Shown piece by piece: positions 17,386-27,022 of a DNA stretch of 64,000 nt; the stretch's first letter is position 1, and each line of letters opens with the position of its first letter. Location: assembly GCF_003667315.2 (NCBI RefSeq), contig NZ_RCTZ02000012.1, positions 62,001-126,000 of the forward strand, read 5' to 3'. A program made the position numbers and the translations under genes. The stretch comes from Tropicibacter alexandrii. Its GTDB lineage: Bacteria > Pseudomonadota > Alphaproteobacteria > Rhodobacterales > Rhodobacteraceae. The notes beneath the pieces are model-generated. The model saw only the letters and a list, made by a program, of their open reading frames with translations, was not told the origin of the DNA and did not search any database.

Positions 17386-17994
17386 ATGCGAGGGACGCGT
17401 CTGAGTGTGGCCTGTGTGGTGGGCCTGTGTCTGTTGGCCAATGGCGCCACGGCAGAGCTGTTCGGATCGAGCAAGCGCAAGGTCCTGTTCGGCAGCCAGA
17501 CCAAGGTGCTCGATGGCCGCGCGGCAGAGCAGTACAACAATTCCGTCCGACTTCAGCCCGCCAAGGTCATCACGCCGACCAAGTGGGGCACCGGTGACGA
17601 TGGCACGGTGCCGGTCTATCGCGGACACTACAAAGGCCCCTATGCCGAGATGGCGCGCAGCGCGGCGCGCAAGCACGGCATCCCGGAGGATCTTTTTCTG
17701 CGGCTGGTCAATCAGGAAAGCCGCTTCAATCCCAAGGCCTTGTCGCACAAGGGGGCCATCGGCCTCGCACAGCTGATGCCGGCCACCGCCCGTGCGCTTG
17801 GCGTCGATCCGCATGACCCGCGCGAAAACCTCGAGGGCGGGGCGCGCTACCTGAAGGCGCAGTATCGCAAGTTCGGTTCGTGGAAGCTGGCGCTGGCGGC
17901 CTACAATGCCGGTCCCGGCGCGGTCGAGAAACATGGCGGCGTGCCGCCTTACCGCGAGACGCGCAACTACGTGAAGGTCATCTGGGGCAGCTGA
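17386..17994 (+). CDS. Periplasmic lytic transglycosylase (SLT domain)
   Basis: The protein has 202 residues. A Sec signal peptide ([18 protein letters not shown]) is followed by an SLT/goose-lysozyme-like domain over the last 110 residues. It carries the catalytic glutamate in [24 protein letters not shown] and the [16 protein letters not shown] motif. It cleaves peptidoglycan glycan strands, giving 1,6-anhydromuramyl ends. The frame opens at GTG 17353, but ATG 17386 directly precedes a normal signal peptide and is preferred. It is encoded alone, divergent from ssb. Confidence 0.88.
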   Translation: MRGTRLSVACVVGLCLLANGATAELFGSSKRKVLFGSQTKVLDGRAAEQYNNSVRLQPAKVITPTKWGTGDDGTVPVYRGHYKGPYAEMARSAARKHGIPEDLFLRLVNQESRFNPKALSHKGAIGLAQLMPATARALGVDPHDPRENLEGGARYLKAQYRKFGSWKLALAAYNAGPGAVEKHGGVPPYRETRNYVKVIWGS

Positions 17995-18093
17995 GTCAAA
18001 TTGTAACGCTGCGCCGCGACCGGTCTTAAGACAAGCTTATGGCTTTGATGACAGGGTAACCCTCGTGGGAATTCGGACCTCGGGGTGCCTTTG

Positions 18094-19128
18094 ATGCGCG
18101 ATCTTGCCATCGCCAAAGCGGGACGGTTGCTGGTCATCTGTCTGATGATGCTTGCGGTTTCGGCGCATGTCGTGCGGGCCTCCGCCGGGGCCTGCCAGAT
18201 TCCCAGCGAATTGCTGCAACTGGCGCGCCACATCGCGCCGGGCACCAGCGGCAAGCCGCTGTCCGCGTCCGAGGCACAGCGCCTGTCCGAGGTGCTCGAT
18301 GGCGTATCGGAACGGGCCATGGTCCGCACGCTGGAGGAAAACGGGCTGGTCAGCCTCGTGCCGACGATGCTTGCCCTCGTGACCGAGGCGAACAAGTTGG
18401 CCACCGGGTCGGGCGAGGTCAAGGGATGGTACGTGGCCCGCCTTCTACGCAACCTTGAAAGCGAAAGCGTCATCGCCTGCCAAGAGGCGACCGACACCGG
18501 CTACCAGCCGGATCAACAGGCGCGTGAGGGCGGTGTTCTGAACCGCGACAAGGAAAAGCCGCTGGATTGGGGCAAGATCGAAAAGACGCTGGAACAGAAC
18601 CGCCCGCTTTCGCTCGGGTTGCTGGTCGGCTCGGTTCTGGCAGTGGTCGGCTCGCTCTTCGCCATCGATTTTCTCGTCCGTTGGATCATGGCGCTGGTCT
18701 ATAACCGCAAGGCCTGCCGCATCCCGGCCTCGCTCAAGCGCGGCAAGGTCGACGTGCATGGTGCGGTCATCACGCTGGGTCGCGGCGGCTTCCGGTTCCA
18801 ACCGGACAGCGCGCTCGATCTCGACCTGATGCTGGAAGACCAGGACGAGACGCGCGTGTCGCTGTTGGTCGACGACATGGACATGACTGCCGTCCTGTCC
18901 CGGAACCATGGCGAAGTCGCGGATTTTCGGTTCGAAACGCATCTCGGCCTCGCGGCCCAGAAAGCCATGCTGCGCCTGTCAAAGATATCGCCCTATCCGA
19001 TCCGCAAGTCCCGTGGCTCGGCCAAGGCGCCGGTCGAAATCCTCGAAGAACTCGACTTCGAGGCGGAGATCGTCGACATCGAGATCGAGCAGGACGATCC
19101 CAAGCCCGGCGAGGCGCCCGCTCAATAA
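18094..19128 (+). CDS. Membrane-anchored protein with possible PilZ-like domain
   Basis: The protein has 344 residues. A signal peptide or N-terminal anchor (RLLVICLMMLAVSAHVVRA) precedes a helical periplasmic part. A transmembrane segment near residues 178-200 (LSLGLLVGSVLAVVGSLFAI) leads into a cytoplasmic domain. That domain contains RKACRIPASL and VITLGRGGFRF, reminiscent of the RxxxR and (D/N)xSxxG elements of PilZ c-di-GMP receptors but degenerate, so nucleotide binding is uncertain. The C-terminus is very acidic. The ATG at 18094 is chosen over GTG 18085. Its 3' end overlaps the convergent ClpP-fold gene by 7 bases. Confidence 0.6.
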   Translation: MRDLAIAKAGRLLVICLMMLAVSAHVVRASAGACQIPSELLQLARHIAPGTSGKPLSASEAQRLSEVLDGVSERAMVRTLEENGLVSLVPTMLALVTEANKLATGSGEVKGWYVARLLRNLESESVIACQEATDTGYQPDQQAREGGVLNRDKEKPLDWGKIEKTLEQNRPLSLGLLVGSVLAVVGSLFAIDFLVRWIMALVYNRKACRIPASLKRGKVDVHGAVITLGRGGFRFQPDSALDLDLMLEDQDETRVSLLVDDMDMTAVLSRNHGEVADFRFETHLGLAAQKAMLRLSKISPYPIRKSRGSAKAPVEILEELDFEAEIVDIEIEQDDPKPGEAPAQ

Positions 19129-20516
19129 TCGAGATACTTGGCGCTGGCATAGCCGGTCTGGCCCGATGGGCCGGTGATCCGGAACCATAGCCAATTCACG
19201 TCGATACAGGCGTCCAGCGCGCTCTGGCTGTAAGGTTGGCCGGTTTCAGCGGCCTGACACAACGCGGTACAGGCCTGATGCTGCGGCAGGCGCCAGTTGC
19301 CCTCGGGCGCCCCCACACGGTAGCGGCTGCCCAGCGGCAACTGGTCGATCCGGTCGGCATTGGTGTCGTTCACCTGCCGCAGCGAGGTAAAGCTTTGGAC
19401 ATTGACCACCCGGGCCTGTCCTGTGACGGACTTGCACGGTGTCGGCCCTGCGGCAACCGGAGAGGCCACGCCGCGCGCCCGGCGCAAATCGGACAGGCGG
19501 GTCGACGCGGGCAACAGTGCGGCACCGGGGATCGGTATCCACCGGTCGGGCGGGCCGTCATACAGGCACGAATCCGGCCCGACCTGGCTGGACAGGTTCT
19601 CGCGATAGCCGCACAGCGCCGGGGTGGTCTCGCCGTTCCAGCGACGGATGATCCCGGCCTCGCAATCATAGGTCTGCATCCCCGCAAAACTCAGCCGATA
19701 GCGCCGCCCGTCGACAAATCCTTCATCCCCATCCCGGCGGTCAATGGACGCGTCAAAGCCCATGTTCGCATAGGGGATCTGGTCGGTGGCCAATTGCGTG
19801 TTCCACGACGTCATGTTCTGGCAGGCGTTGAAGAAGCCTTCTTCGGTAAACTCCGGCTCTTGCCAGCCGATCAGGTCGATCCCCCAGCGCCCGGCCTTGT
19901 TCACCGTATCGATTTCAAAGAAGTCCTGCCCCTTGTGCTGCAACATTGCCTCAAGCAGGTCGGCATCGACAAAGGGGCGCGGCGTGTCCGGGCGGGGCCG
20001 GGCCGCGAGGGCCAGAAATTCCAGCGTCGCGGTGATCGCCAGATCGAAGGCAGCGGCGACATCATCGACGGAATAGGCGCGCGAGCGGTCAAGCGTCAGG
20101 TCCGGTTGGTGAAACCCCAATCGCCCCCCCACATGCAGGCGGCGGTGGATCAGCGCATTGCTTTCGAGCTGGTAGGCCGTCCCGAACATGAAGACGAGCG
20201 CGCAGGCCGAAAGGCACTGCGCGCCATCATCGACCACCGTGCCAAGGCCGCGCTCCAGCACATAGCTGGCCAGTTCCAACCCGGCGGACAGGCTGCCACC
20301 GGGACTGTCCAGACAGATCGCCGCCCAGCGGCCATCCTCGATATCGGGCCAGGTCACGGGGCGGTCTATGGGCAGGGCGCGCAGCTTGTCCGCATCGCCG
20401 GGCATGATCTGGCCCGACAGGGTATACAGACACAGGCCCGGTTTGCCCGGTCCGATCTCGACCGCCTGCGCGGCCCCCGCGCAAAGCACCCATATCACAG
20501 CCCAGAAAACCCGCAT
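19122..20516 (-). CDS. Exported ClpP/crotonase-fold protein with C-terminal SH3-like domain
   Basis: The protein has 464 residues. A signal peptide (VFWAVIWVLCAGAAQA) is followed by a ClpP-like segment with AICLDSPGGSLSAGLELA (about 65-83) and DGAQCLSACALVFMFG (about 97-112), the layout seen in periplasmic ClpP-fold proteins. If SACA holds the nucleophile serine it may be a protease, but I cannot confirm a full catalytic triad. The last 100 residues look like a bacterial SH3 domain (LPLGSRYRVGAPEGNWRL, WLWFRITGPSGQTGYASAKYL), which often binds cell wall. Cysteines are frequent, in keeping with an oxidising periplasm. It is convergent with the membrane-anchored gene at 18.1-19.1 kb. Function unknown. 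Confidence 0.65.
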   Translation of the reverse strand: MRVFWAVIWVLCAGAAQAVEIGPGKPGLCLYTLSGQIMPGDADKLRALPIDRPVTWPDIEDGRWAAICLDSPGGSLSAGLELASYVLERGLGTVVDDGAQCLSACALVFMFGTAYQLESNALIHRRLHVGGRLGFHQPDLTLDRSRAYSVDDVAAAFDLAITATLEFLALAARPRPDTPRPFVDADLLEAMLQHKGQDFFEIDTVNKAGRWGIDLIGWQEPEFTEEGFFNACQNMTSWNTQLATDQIPYANMGFDASIDRRDGDEGFVDGRRYRLSFAGMQTYDCEAGIIRRWNGETTPALCGYRENLSSQVGPDSCLYDGPPDRWIPIPGAALLPASTRLSDLRRARGVASPVAAGPTPCKSVTGQARVVNVQSFTSLRQVNDTNADRIDQLPLGSRYRVGAPEGNWRLPQHQACTALCQAAETGQPYSQSALDACIDVNWLWFRITGPSGQTGYASAKYLDY

Positions 20517-20580
20517 GCCGAAATCCCCCTGAAAAGGTCAGCATAGCAAAAGCGCCCGGGGCTGTCCCCGGGCGTCTGGC

Positions 20581-22665
20581 CTATTCGGCGGCGGTCTTGA
20601 TCACCGGCTCCATATTGTCGAACTCTTCGGCCGACAGGTGGCACTTGATCTGGTGCCCATCGGCCATCGTCCGAACCGGCGGCACTTCTTTTTCGCACAG
20701 GCCCCCCGGCACCTTGTCCTTCCACCGGCAGCGCGTCTGGAAGGGGCAGCCGGGCGGTGGGTTCATGGCCGAGGGGATATCGCCTTCGAGCACGATATGC
20801 TTTTTTTGGACCTTAGTGTCGGCGATGGGCACCGCTGATAGCAGCGCCTCGGTATAGGGGTGGTAGGGCGGGGCAAAGACCTGATCGGTCGTGCCCAGTT
20901 CCACCACGTGACCCAGATACATGACCATGACGCGATCCGACAGGTAACGCACGATGGACAGGTCATGACTGATGAACAGCAGGGTGGTCTTCTGCTCGCG
21001 CTGGATTTCCATCAGCAGGTCGGTGACGGCGGCCTGCACGCTGACATCCAGCGCCGAGACGGGCTCGTCCGCCACCACGATCCGCGCGCCGCCAGCAAAG
21101 GCGCGGGCGATGCCGACCCGTTGCTTCTGCCCGCCGGACAGCTGGCGCGGCATGCGGTCTGCAAACGCGCGGGGCAGCTTGACCAGATCCAGCAGGCGCA
21201 GCATCCGTTCGCGCCGCTCGCCGTCATCCTTGCCCTCGCCAAAGATTTCCAGCGCGCGGATGATCTGCCGCCCGACGGTCATCGACGGGTTCAGCGTGTC
21301 GAACGGGTTCTGGAAGACCATCTGCACATCGGCGATCGTTTTGGTGTCGCGCTTTTCGATGGGCGTGCTTTCGATGTTCTTGTTGTCCAGCAGGATCTGC
21401 CCGTCGGTCGCGGTTTCCAGCCCCATCAGCACCTTGGCAAAGGTCGACTTGCCGCAGCCGGATTCGCCCACGATGGCCAGTGTTTCGCTCTCGCGCGCCT
21501 CGAAGGTGAGGGTCTCGTTCGCCTTGACCACCTTGGTCTCGCCCGACTTGCCGAACAGCGCGTTGGCGGCGACCTCGTAGTATTTCTTGAGGTTCTCCAT
21601 CTTCAGCACGACTTGGCCCGGCTCGGCCTTCTGCTTGACGCTCGCATTGGTGGGCGGCGCGTTCCAGTCGATCTCCTGAAAGCGCAGGCAGCGCGTGGCG
21701 TGGCGGTCATTGCCGGGCACGTCGGACATGGGAATGTCCTGCGCATCGCATCGCCCGGCCTCGAAATAGTCGCAGCGCGGGCCAAAGTTGCAGCCATTGG
21801 GCCGTTCATGCGGCAGCGGGAAGTTGCCGGGGATCGCCACCAGCGGGCGCGCGTTCTTGTCCGCGCCGGGCAGGGGGATCGAGCGGAACAGCGCCTGCGT
21901 ATAGGGGTGCTGCATCTCGTCGAACACATCCTCGATGGAGCCACGTTCCACTGCCTCGCCGGAATACATCACGCAGATCCGGTCGCAGGTTTCCAGCACC
22001 AGACCAAGGTTGTGAGAGATGAACAGCATCGAGGTGCCGTATTTCTTGCCCAACTCCTTGACCAGCTCCACCACGGCGGCCTCCACCGTCACGTCCAGCG
22101 CGGTGGTCGGTTCGTCAAGGATCAACAGCGACGGCTCGGCCATCAGCGCCATGGCGATGACGATGCGCTGCTGCTGGCCCCCCGAAAGCTGGTGCGGATA
22201 GCTGTCCAAAATCCGTTTCGGGTCGGGCAGTTTCACATCCGTGACCACCTGCAACGCGCGGTCATAGGCCTCTTTCTCGGATGATCCCTTGTGGATCATC
22301 GGCACTTCCATCAACTGGCGGCCGATCTTCATCGCTGGGTTCAGCGAGGCCATCGGCTCCTGATAGATCATCGCGATTTCAGAGCCACGGATGTCGCGCA
22401 GTTCCTCGGCGCTCATCGCGCCCAGATCGCGGCCCTTGAACTTGATCGAGCCGCCGACGATGCGGCCGTTCTTGCCCAGATCCTGCATTACGCCAAGCGC
22501 CACGGTGGACTTGCCGCACCCGGATTCGCCAACCAGACCGACCGCCTCGCCCGGCTGCACGGCCACGGAAAAATCCATCACGGCGGGGATTTCCCGCAGC
22601 CGGGTGAAGAAGGAAATCGAGAGCTTGTCGATTTCGAGGATCGGACCCTGATAGTCGTCTTTCAT
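20581..22665 (-). CDS. Peptide-type ABC transporter, fused double ATP-binding protein
   Basis: The protein has 694 residues and two complete ABC ATPase domains. The first has Walker A GESGCGKST near residue 50, signature LSGGQQQR and Walker B LLILDEPTTALD. The second has GESGCGKST near 400, LSGGQKQR and VVADEPVSALD. Each is followed by an oligopeptide-type C-terminal zinc/iron-site segment with clustered cysteines. This is the DppD-DppF type fusion (GsiA/YejF-like) that powers uptake of peptides or similar compounds. The ATG at 22665 has the SD AGGGAGA; 32 codons further upstream are open but overlap a dispersed repeat, so the shorter start is taken. It is the last gene of a four-gene operon. 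Confidence 0.92.
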   Translation of the reverse strand: MKDDYQGPILEIDKLSISFFTRLREIPAVMDFSVAVQPGEAVGLVGESGCGKSTVALGVMQDLGKNGRIVGGSIKFKGRDLGAMSAEELRDIRGSEIAMIYQEPMASLNPAMKIGRQLMEVPMIHKGSSEKEAYDRALQVVTDVKLPDPKRILDSYPHQLSGGQQQRIVIAMALMAEPSLLILDEPTTALDVTVEAAVVELVKELGKKYGTSMLFISHNLGLVLETCDRICVMYSGEAVERGSIEDVFDEMQHPYTQALFRSIPLPGADKNARPLVAIPGNFPLPHERPNGCNFGPRCDYFEAGRCDAQDIPMSDVPGNDRHATRCLRFQEIDWNAPPTNASVKQKAEPGQVVLKMENLKKYYEVAANALFGKSGETKVVKANETLTFEARESETLAIVGESGCGKSTFAKVLMGLETATDGQILLDNKNIESTPIEKRDTKTIADVQMVFQNPFDTLNPSMTVGRQIIRALEIFGEGKDDGERRERMLRLLDLVKLPRAFADRMPRQLSGGQKQRVGIARAFAGGARIVVADEPVSALDVSVQAAVTDLLMEIQREQKTTLLFISHDLSIVRYLSDRVMVMYLGHVVELGTTDQVFAPPYHPYTEALLSAVPIADTKVQKKHIVLEGDIPSAMNPPPGCPFQTRCRWKDKVPGGLCEKEVPPVRTMADGHQIKCHLSAEEFDNMEPVIKTAAE

Positions 22666-22704
22666 GTCTTGTCTCCCTGTCGGAGGGACCGGTGCGCCGT
22701 TTTC

Positions 22705-22756
22705 AGGCTTCTTTGGTCCAGAAATACCTCGGGGGGTTTGGGGGGCAGCGCCCCCC
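22705..22756 (-). repeat. Dispersed intergenic repeat element (copy B)
   Basis: Read on the minus strand, a GC hairpin (GGGGGGC/GCCCCCC with a 3-base loop, 22740-22756) is followed by CCCCCGAGGTATTT and GGACCAAAGAAGCCT. The same arrangement occurs at 43464-43514. Here it lies inside the ABC transporter operon, between the permease and ATPase genes, and could act as an mRNA processing or partial termination site. Confidence 0.7.
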
Positions 22757-22767
22757 ATCACCTCTCG

Positions 22768-23958
22768 TCAATCGCGCAGCGATTCCTCGCGCAGACCATC
22801 CGCCAGCAGGTTCAGACCCAGAACCAGCGACAACAGCGCCAGCGCAGGCGGCAATGCGGGGTGCAGATAGACCGACAGCAGGCGACGGCCTTCGTTGATC
22901 GTCGTCCCCCAATCCGGGCTTTCCGGCGGCAGGCCCAGACCGAAGAAGCCCAAGGTCCCCAGAAGGATCGTCGTATAGCCGATGCGCAGGCAGAAATCGA
23001 CGATCAGCGGCCCGCGCGCATTGGGCAGGATCTCCCACAGCATGATGTACCACGGGCGCTCGCCCCGGGTCTGGGCCGCCGCCACGTAGTCGCGCGTCTT
23101 GATGTCCATAGTCAGGCCCCGCACGATGCGGAACACCGTGGGCGAGTTGACGAAGACCACCGAGACGAACACCACCAGGATACCGCCCGGCACGTCGAAA
23201 AAGTCGATCGGCCAGAAGTCGATATGCGTGCCGCTTTCGTTGATCAACGACAGGTACAGCAGCGCCAGCGGCACCAGCACGATGGCCAGATAGATCCAGT
23301 TCTTGCCCGGCTGGGTGCGATAGCGGGACTGGATCAGCACGCCAAAGAACACCAGCGGGAAGATGAACAACACCACAGCCATGTATTGCGGCAAACCCGT
23401 TGCGACGATTTCCGGCGTGACCAGCAGGTAGAACAGCAAGATCACCGGGAAGGCGAGGATCAGGTTCGCAAGGAACGACAGGAACGTGTCCAGCCGCCCG
23501 CCGTAATAGCCCGCAGGCAAGCCCAGCGTGATCCCCACCATGAAGGCGAACAGCGTCGCCAGCGGTGCGATCTGGATCACCACGGTCGAGCCTTTGACCA
23601 CGCGGCTGAACACGTCGCGCGCAAGGTTGTCGCCGCCGAGCAGATACCACGCGTACTCGCCCTCTTCGGCACCGCGCAGCGGCGTGCCCGGCACCTTGTT
23701 CTTCATGCCCGAGACCTGCGCCAGCGGGTCATGGGTGGAAATCAGATCGAACAGGCCGGTGAACAGGGCGGTGTAGACCCAGAACATCACCAGCGCGAAG
23801 CCGATCATGCCGATCACGCTGTCGAACAGCTTGCCATACAGGCCAAGCCTGCGTTTGTAGACGATCGAGACGGCAAAGGTCACGATCAGCGCAATCCACA
23901 CCGGGGTGAACTGCAGGAACATCTGGGTGATGATGGCGCCCCAGGACAACTCTTCCAT
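22768..23958 (-). CDS. Peptide-type ABC transporter permease (DppC/OppC family)
   Basis: The protein has 396 residues with about seven hydrophobic segments. The binding-protein-dependent transport signature (EAA loop) occurs at RDYVAAAQTRGERPWYIMLWEILPNARGPL, here near residue 290. The LGGDNLARDVFSRVVKGS segment is characteristic of DppC/OppC permeases. A central insert of extra hydrophobic segments makes it longer than the usual 300 residues, as seen in some alphaproteobacterial members. It forms the channel with the permease encoded just upstream (15-base gap). Confidence 0.9.
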   Translation of the reverse strand: MEELSWGAIITQMFLQFTPVWIALIVTFAVSIVYKRRLGLYGKLFDSVIGMIGFALVMFWVYTALFTGLFDLISTHDPLAQVSGMKNKVPGTPLRGAEEGEYAWYLLGGDNLARDVFSRVVKGSTVVIQIAPLATLFAFMVGITLGLPAGYYGGRLDTFLSFLANLILAFPVILLFYLLVTPEIVATGLPQYMAVVLFIFPLVFFGVLIQSRYRTQPGKNWIYLAIVLVPLALLYLSLINESGTHIDFWPIDFFDVPGGILVVFVSVVFVNSPTVFRIVRGLTMDIKTRDYVAAAQTRGERPWYIMLWEILPNARGPLIVDFCLRIGYTTILLGTLGFFGLGLPPESPDWGTTINEGRRLLSVYLHPALPPALALLSLVLGLNLLADGLREESLRD

Positions 23959-23973
23959 GTCTTGTCCCCTTCC

Positions 23974-25110
23974 TTAAGATACGCTGATGCGCGGGTTGAG
24001 GTAGACATAGCCGATGTCGGAAATCAGCTGTGTGACGAGCACGACGAAGACCGAGATCACGGAAATCCCCAGAAGCATCTCGATATCGTTGTTGCCCGCG
24101 GCGCGGACCAGCTCCCAACCGACGCCCTTGTACTGGAACAGGGTCTCGACGATCACCACGCCGTTCAGCAGCCACGGGAATTGCAGCATGATGACCGTGA
24201 ACGGTGCGATCAGCGCGTTCCTGAGTGCGTGTTTCATGACGATATTCGGGAAGCTGACGCCTTTCAGGCGCGCGGTCCGGATATATTGCGCGGTCATGAC
24301 CTCGGCCATGCTGGCGCGGGTCATCCGGGCGATATAGCCCATGCCATACAGCGCGATGGTCAGCACCGGCAGGAAGAAGTTCTCGAAATTCGGGTTGTCC
24401 ATGGCGCTCGCCGCCGAGCCCTTGAACCATTTCAGGCCCACGGCGGAGGAGGTGAAGATCGCGATGAACAAAACACCCGAGACGTATTCCGGTGTGGCGG
24501 TGGTGGCGATGGACACGGTCGACAACGAGCGGTCGGTGACCGATCCTTCACGCATGCCCGCCAGAACGCCGACGATCAGCGCAGAGGGGACCATCAGCAA
24601 CATCACGCAGAGCATCAGGAAACCGGTATTGGCGACGCGCGGGGCCAAGGCCTCGCCCACGGAGGTCTTCGAGACGGTCGACCAACCCCATTTGCCTTGC
24701 AGGATGCCGCAGAACCGGGGCGCGTCCGCCAGATCGGTGCCGGGTTGCTGGCAACGGGCGTTCACCGTCCCGTCGGGCGCCTCGATCACGTAACCGGGCA
24801 GGATGCCCAGCCATTCGCCATAGTTGCGCAACAGCCGGATATCGAAGCCCGTGTTGACCGAGGCGGCGGCTTCTTCGGCGGTGATCTTGCCGGTGTTGTA
24901 GGCGGTCAGCACCTCGGGGTCGACCGGCGTGCGATAGCCGTTGCGGCCCAGCCAGCTGGCGACTTCGATGTCGGGCATTCGAAAGTTGCCCTCGGACTTG
25001 GCCAGCTTTTCGAGGTTCGGATAGAGGTTCGTCAAGAAGAAGACGATGAAGGTCAGGCATAGCGCGGTGAGGATCATCACACCGACGCGCCTGAGGATGA
25101 ACAGTCCCAT
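23974..25110 (-). CDS. Peptide-type ABC transporter permease (DppB/OppB family)
   Basis: The protein has 378 residues. It starts with the DppB hallmark LFILRRVGVMILTALCLTFIVFFL and carries the EAA loop TARLKGVSFPNIVMKHALRNALI. A periplasmic insert of about 110 residues follows the first membrane helix, longer than in classical DppB. It forms the inner-membrane channel with the following permease. A terminator-like hairpin at 25176-25201 lies between the binding-protein gene and this gene, which would lower expression of the membrane part relative to the binding protein. Confidence 0.9.
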   Translation of the reverse strand: MGLFILRRVGVMILTALCLTFIVFFLTNLYPNLEKLAKSEGNFRMPDIEVASWLGRNGYRTPVDPEVLTAYNTGKITAEEAAASVNTGFDIRLLRNYGEWLGILPGYVIEAPDGTVNARCQQPGTDLADAPRFCGILQGKWGWSTVSKTSVGEALAPRVANTGFLMLCVMLLMVPSALIVGVLAGMREGSVTDRSLSTVSIATTATPEYVSGVLFIAIFTSSAVGLKWFKGSAASAMDNPNFENFFLPVLTIALYGMGYIARMTRASMAEVMTAQYIRTARLKGVSFPNIVMKHALRNALIAPFTVIMLQFPWLLNGVVIVETLFQYKGVGWELVRAAGNNDIEMLLGISVISVFVVLVTQLISDIGYVYLNPRISVS

Positions 25111-25175
25111 TGTCGCCCCTGTTGGTCTGAGCGGGGTTTACCCCGTTTTTATGCTTGGCCCGCCGAGTTCAGCGG

Positions 25176-25201
25176 AAAAGGCCGCCCCCGAAGGGACGGC
25201 C
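25176..25201 (-). terminator. UUCG-capped hairpin between binding protein and permease genes
   Basis: On the minus strand GGCCGTCCC-TTCG-GGGGCGGCC forms a 9-bp stem (one G-U pair) with a very stable UUCG loop and a TTTT tail. It lies 8 bases after the binding-protein stop and before the permease gene, so it is likely a partial terminator that sets the ratio of binding protein to membrane parts. Confidence 0.75.
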
Positions 25202-25208
25202 AGATGGA

Positions 25209-26879
25209 TCAAGCGGCCAGCGCCAGCTTGTAGACGTGGATCTCGAACGACGGATGCATTTCCGCGCCGATGATCCCCGGCTTGAAGTGGCGATACAGCG
25301 AACGCCAGTAGGGCTGGATGAACACGGCGTCGTCGCGCAGGATCTGCTCGATCTCGGCCATCAACTCGCTGCGCTTGTCGGCATCGGCGATGGACATGGC
25401 CTGACCCAGCTTCTCGTCGAAGGTCGGGTTGGAATAGCCCGCTTCGTTCCACGCCTCGCCCGAGCGGTAGGCCAGCGCCAGAACCTGCACGCCCAGCGGA
25501 CGGTGGTTCCATTCGGTGATCGAGAACGGGTACTTCGCCCAGTCGTTCCAGAAGGTCGAGCCGGGCAGAACCGTGCGCTTGATGTTGACGCCGTTGTCGC
25601 GCAACTGCGCGGCACAGGCATCGGCGGTGTTCTTGGTGAAGCCGTCATCGAGCGAGATCAGCTCGTGCTCGAAATCCGCCATGCCGGATGCTTCGAGAAG
25701 CTCTGCCGCCTTGGCCGGATCGAAGACCGCCGGGCCGATATCCGCGTATTCCGGGTGCACCGGCGCGACATGGTGGTTTTCGGCCACGGTGCCCAGACCG
25801 GCATAGCCCAGTTCAAGGCAGATCGCGTTGTCGCACGACATCTGCAGCGCCTGACGCATTTCCTTGTTCGCGTAGGGCGCGCTGTCACCGACCAGCGTCT
25901 GCTGGTTGAAGCGCAGAACGACCGTGGCGCCGGTGACGACTTCGGATTTCTCCCAGCCGATGGCGTCCGCGATGTCGATATACTCGTTCACGTTCTGATA
26001 GAGCATGTCGACTTCTTCGGATTCGACCGCCGCGATCCATGCCGCCGGGTCGGTGCCGTAGTCGATGAACTCGATGCGATCCAGCGCGGCACCACCGATG
26101 CCTTCGGCCTCGGCGCCCCACCAGTTGTGGTTCTCGTTCTTCACCAGAACCGCCTTCACGCCCACTTCGAGGCTTTCGGGCAGGTACGGGCCGGTGCCGA
26201 GCGCCTGCTCCAGCATGTTGGCCGGGTCGTGGTCGGCATGCACAACGGCCGCCGGGTAGTCCGCCATGCCGACGATGATCGAGATGTCGGGGGTGGGCAG
26301 TTTGACCGACACGGTCATGTCGTCGACCTTGGTGACGGCACCGGCCAGCAGCTGGTTGGTCTCGGGGTCAATCAGCGTCGCCATGCGGCCCGCCATCGAG
26401 TTGCCCTCGACCGTCTTGTCGCACCAGTATTCCATCATCCGAACGACGTCATCGGCGTTGAACGCGTCGCCGTTGTTCCAGGTCACACCGGGGCGGACGT
26501 TCAGCGTGTACTCGGTCGCATCGTCGTTGACCGACCAGCTTTCCAGCAGCATGCCGCGCAGCGAGCCGTCGCGGTTGTATTCGACCATGTATTCCAGCCA
26601 GCCGCGGGTGAAGTTGGAAATCTGCGTCCAGTCGAAGGTGCGCGGGTCCTTCAGCGCGCGCACTTCCTGCTGGATGCGCAGCGTGCCGCCCGACTGGGCA
26701 TGTGCCGCGGCCTGAGCCGGCGATCCAAGGCCCCCAAGGGCGTAGGCGGCGCTGGCGGACAGCCCCAGCGCGGTTGCGCGGGTCAGGAACTCGCGGCGGT
26801 CGATCTGACCGGCCTTGAGTTCGCGCGCATGCATTTCTGCCGCCGGATGGATCCGGTCGGTCGTGGTCATGGATGTCAT
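25209..26879 (-). CDS. ABC transporter substrate-binding protein, peptide family 5, Tat-exported
   Basis: The protein has 556 residues. The N-terminus contains the twin-arginine motif [24 protein letters not shown], so it is exported folded through Tat. The mature part is an SBP_bac_5 protein ([39 protein letters not shown]) that binds peptides, opines or similar solutes in the periplasm. The ATG at 26879 has SD AGGGAGA. It heads the operon binding protein-permease-permease-ATPase, and an AraC-type regulator lies upstream on the same strand. The ligand cannot be deduced. Confidence 0.92.
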   Translation of the reverse strand: MTSMTTTDRIHPAAEMHARELKAGQIDRREFLTRATALGLSASAAYALGGLGSPAQAAAHAQSGGTLRIQQEVRALKDPRTFDWTQISNFTRGWLEYMVEYNRDGSLRGMLLESWSVNDDATEYTLNVRPGVTWNNGDAFNADDVVRMMEYWCDKTVEGNSMAGRMATLIDPETNQLLAGAVTKVDDMTVSVKLPTPDISIIVGMADYPAAVVHADHDPANMLEQALGTGPYLPESLEVGVKAVLVKNENHNWWGAEAEGIGGAALDRIEFIDYGTDPAAWIAAVESEEVDMLYQNVNEYIDIADAIGWEKSEVVTGATVVLRFNQQTLVGDSAPYANKEMRQALQMSCDNAICLELGYAGLGTVAENHHVAPVHPEYADIGPAVFDPAKAAELLEASGMADFEHELISLDDGFTKNTADACAAQLRDNGVNIKRTVLPGSTFWNDWAKYPFSITEWNHRPLGVQVLALAYRSGEAWNEAGYSNPTFDEKLGQAMSIADADKRSELMAEIEQILRDDAVFIQPYWRSLYRHFKPGIIGAEMHPSFEIHVYKLALAA

Positions 26880-27022
26880 CTTTGTCTCCCTGTGACACAT
26901 CATGTTTTTTGGTGGGGCGTCGCAATCTTGGCCGGCATCGCCATGCTGACCCTCTCCCACAACGCCATTGCGCATTCTTTGCGCCGTGGCGTCAACGCTC
27001 CGTATCGGCGTTTTTGGGATGG

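Noticed and set aside
22291-25062. Open frame of 923 codons on the plus strand across the ABC permease genes
   Set aside because: It is antisense to three genes with clear permease and ATPase motifs, and its product is a His/Gln/Asp/Arg-rich low-complexity shadow typical of high-GC DNA.
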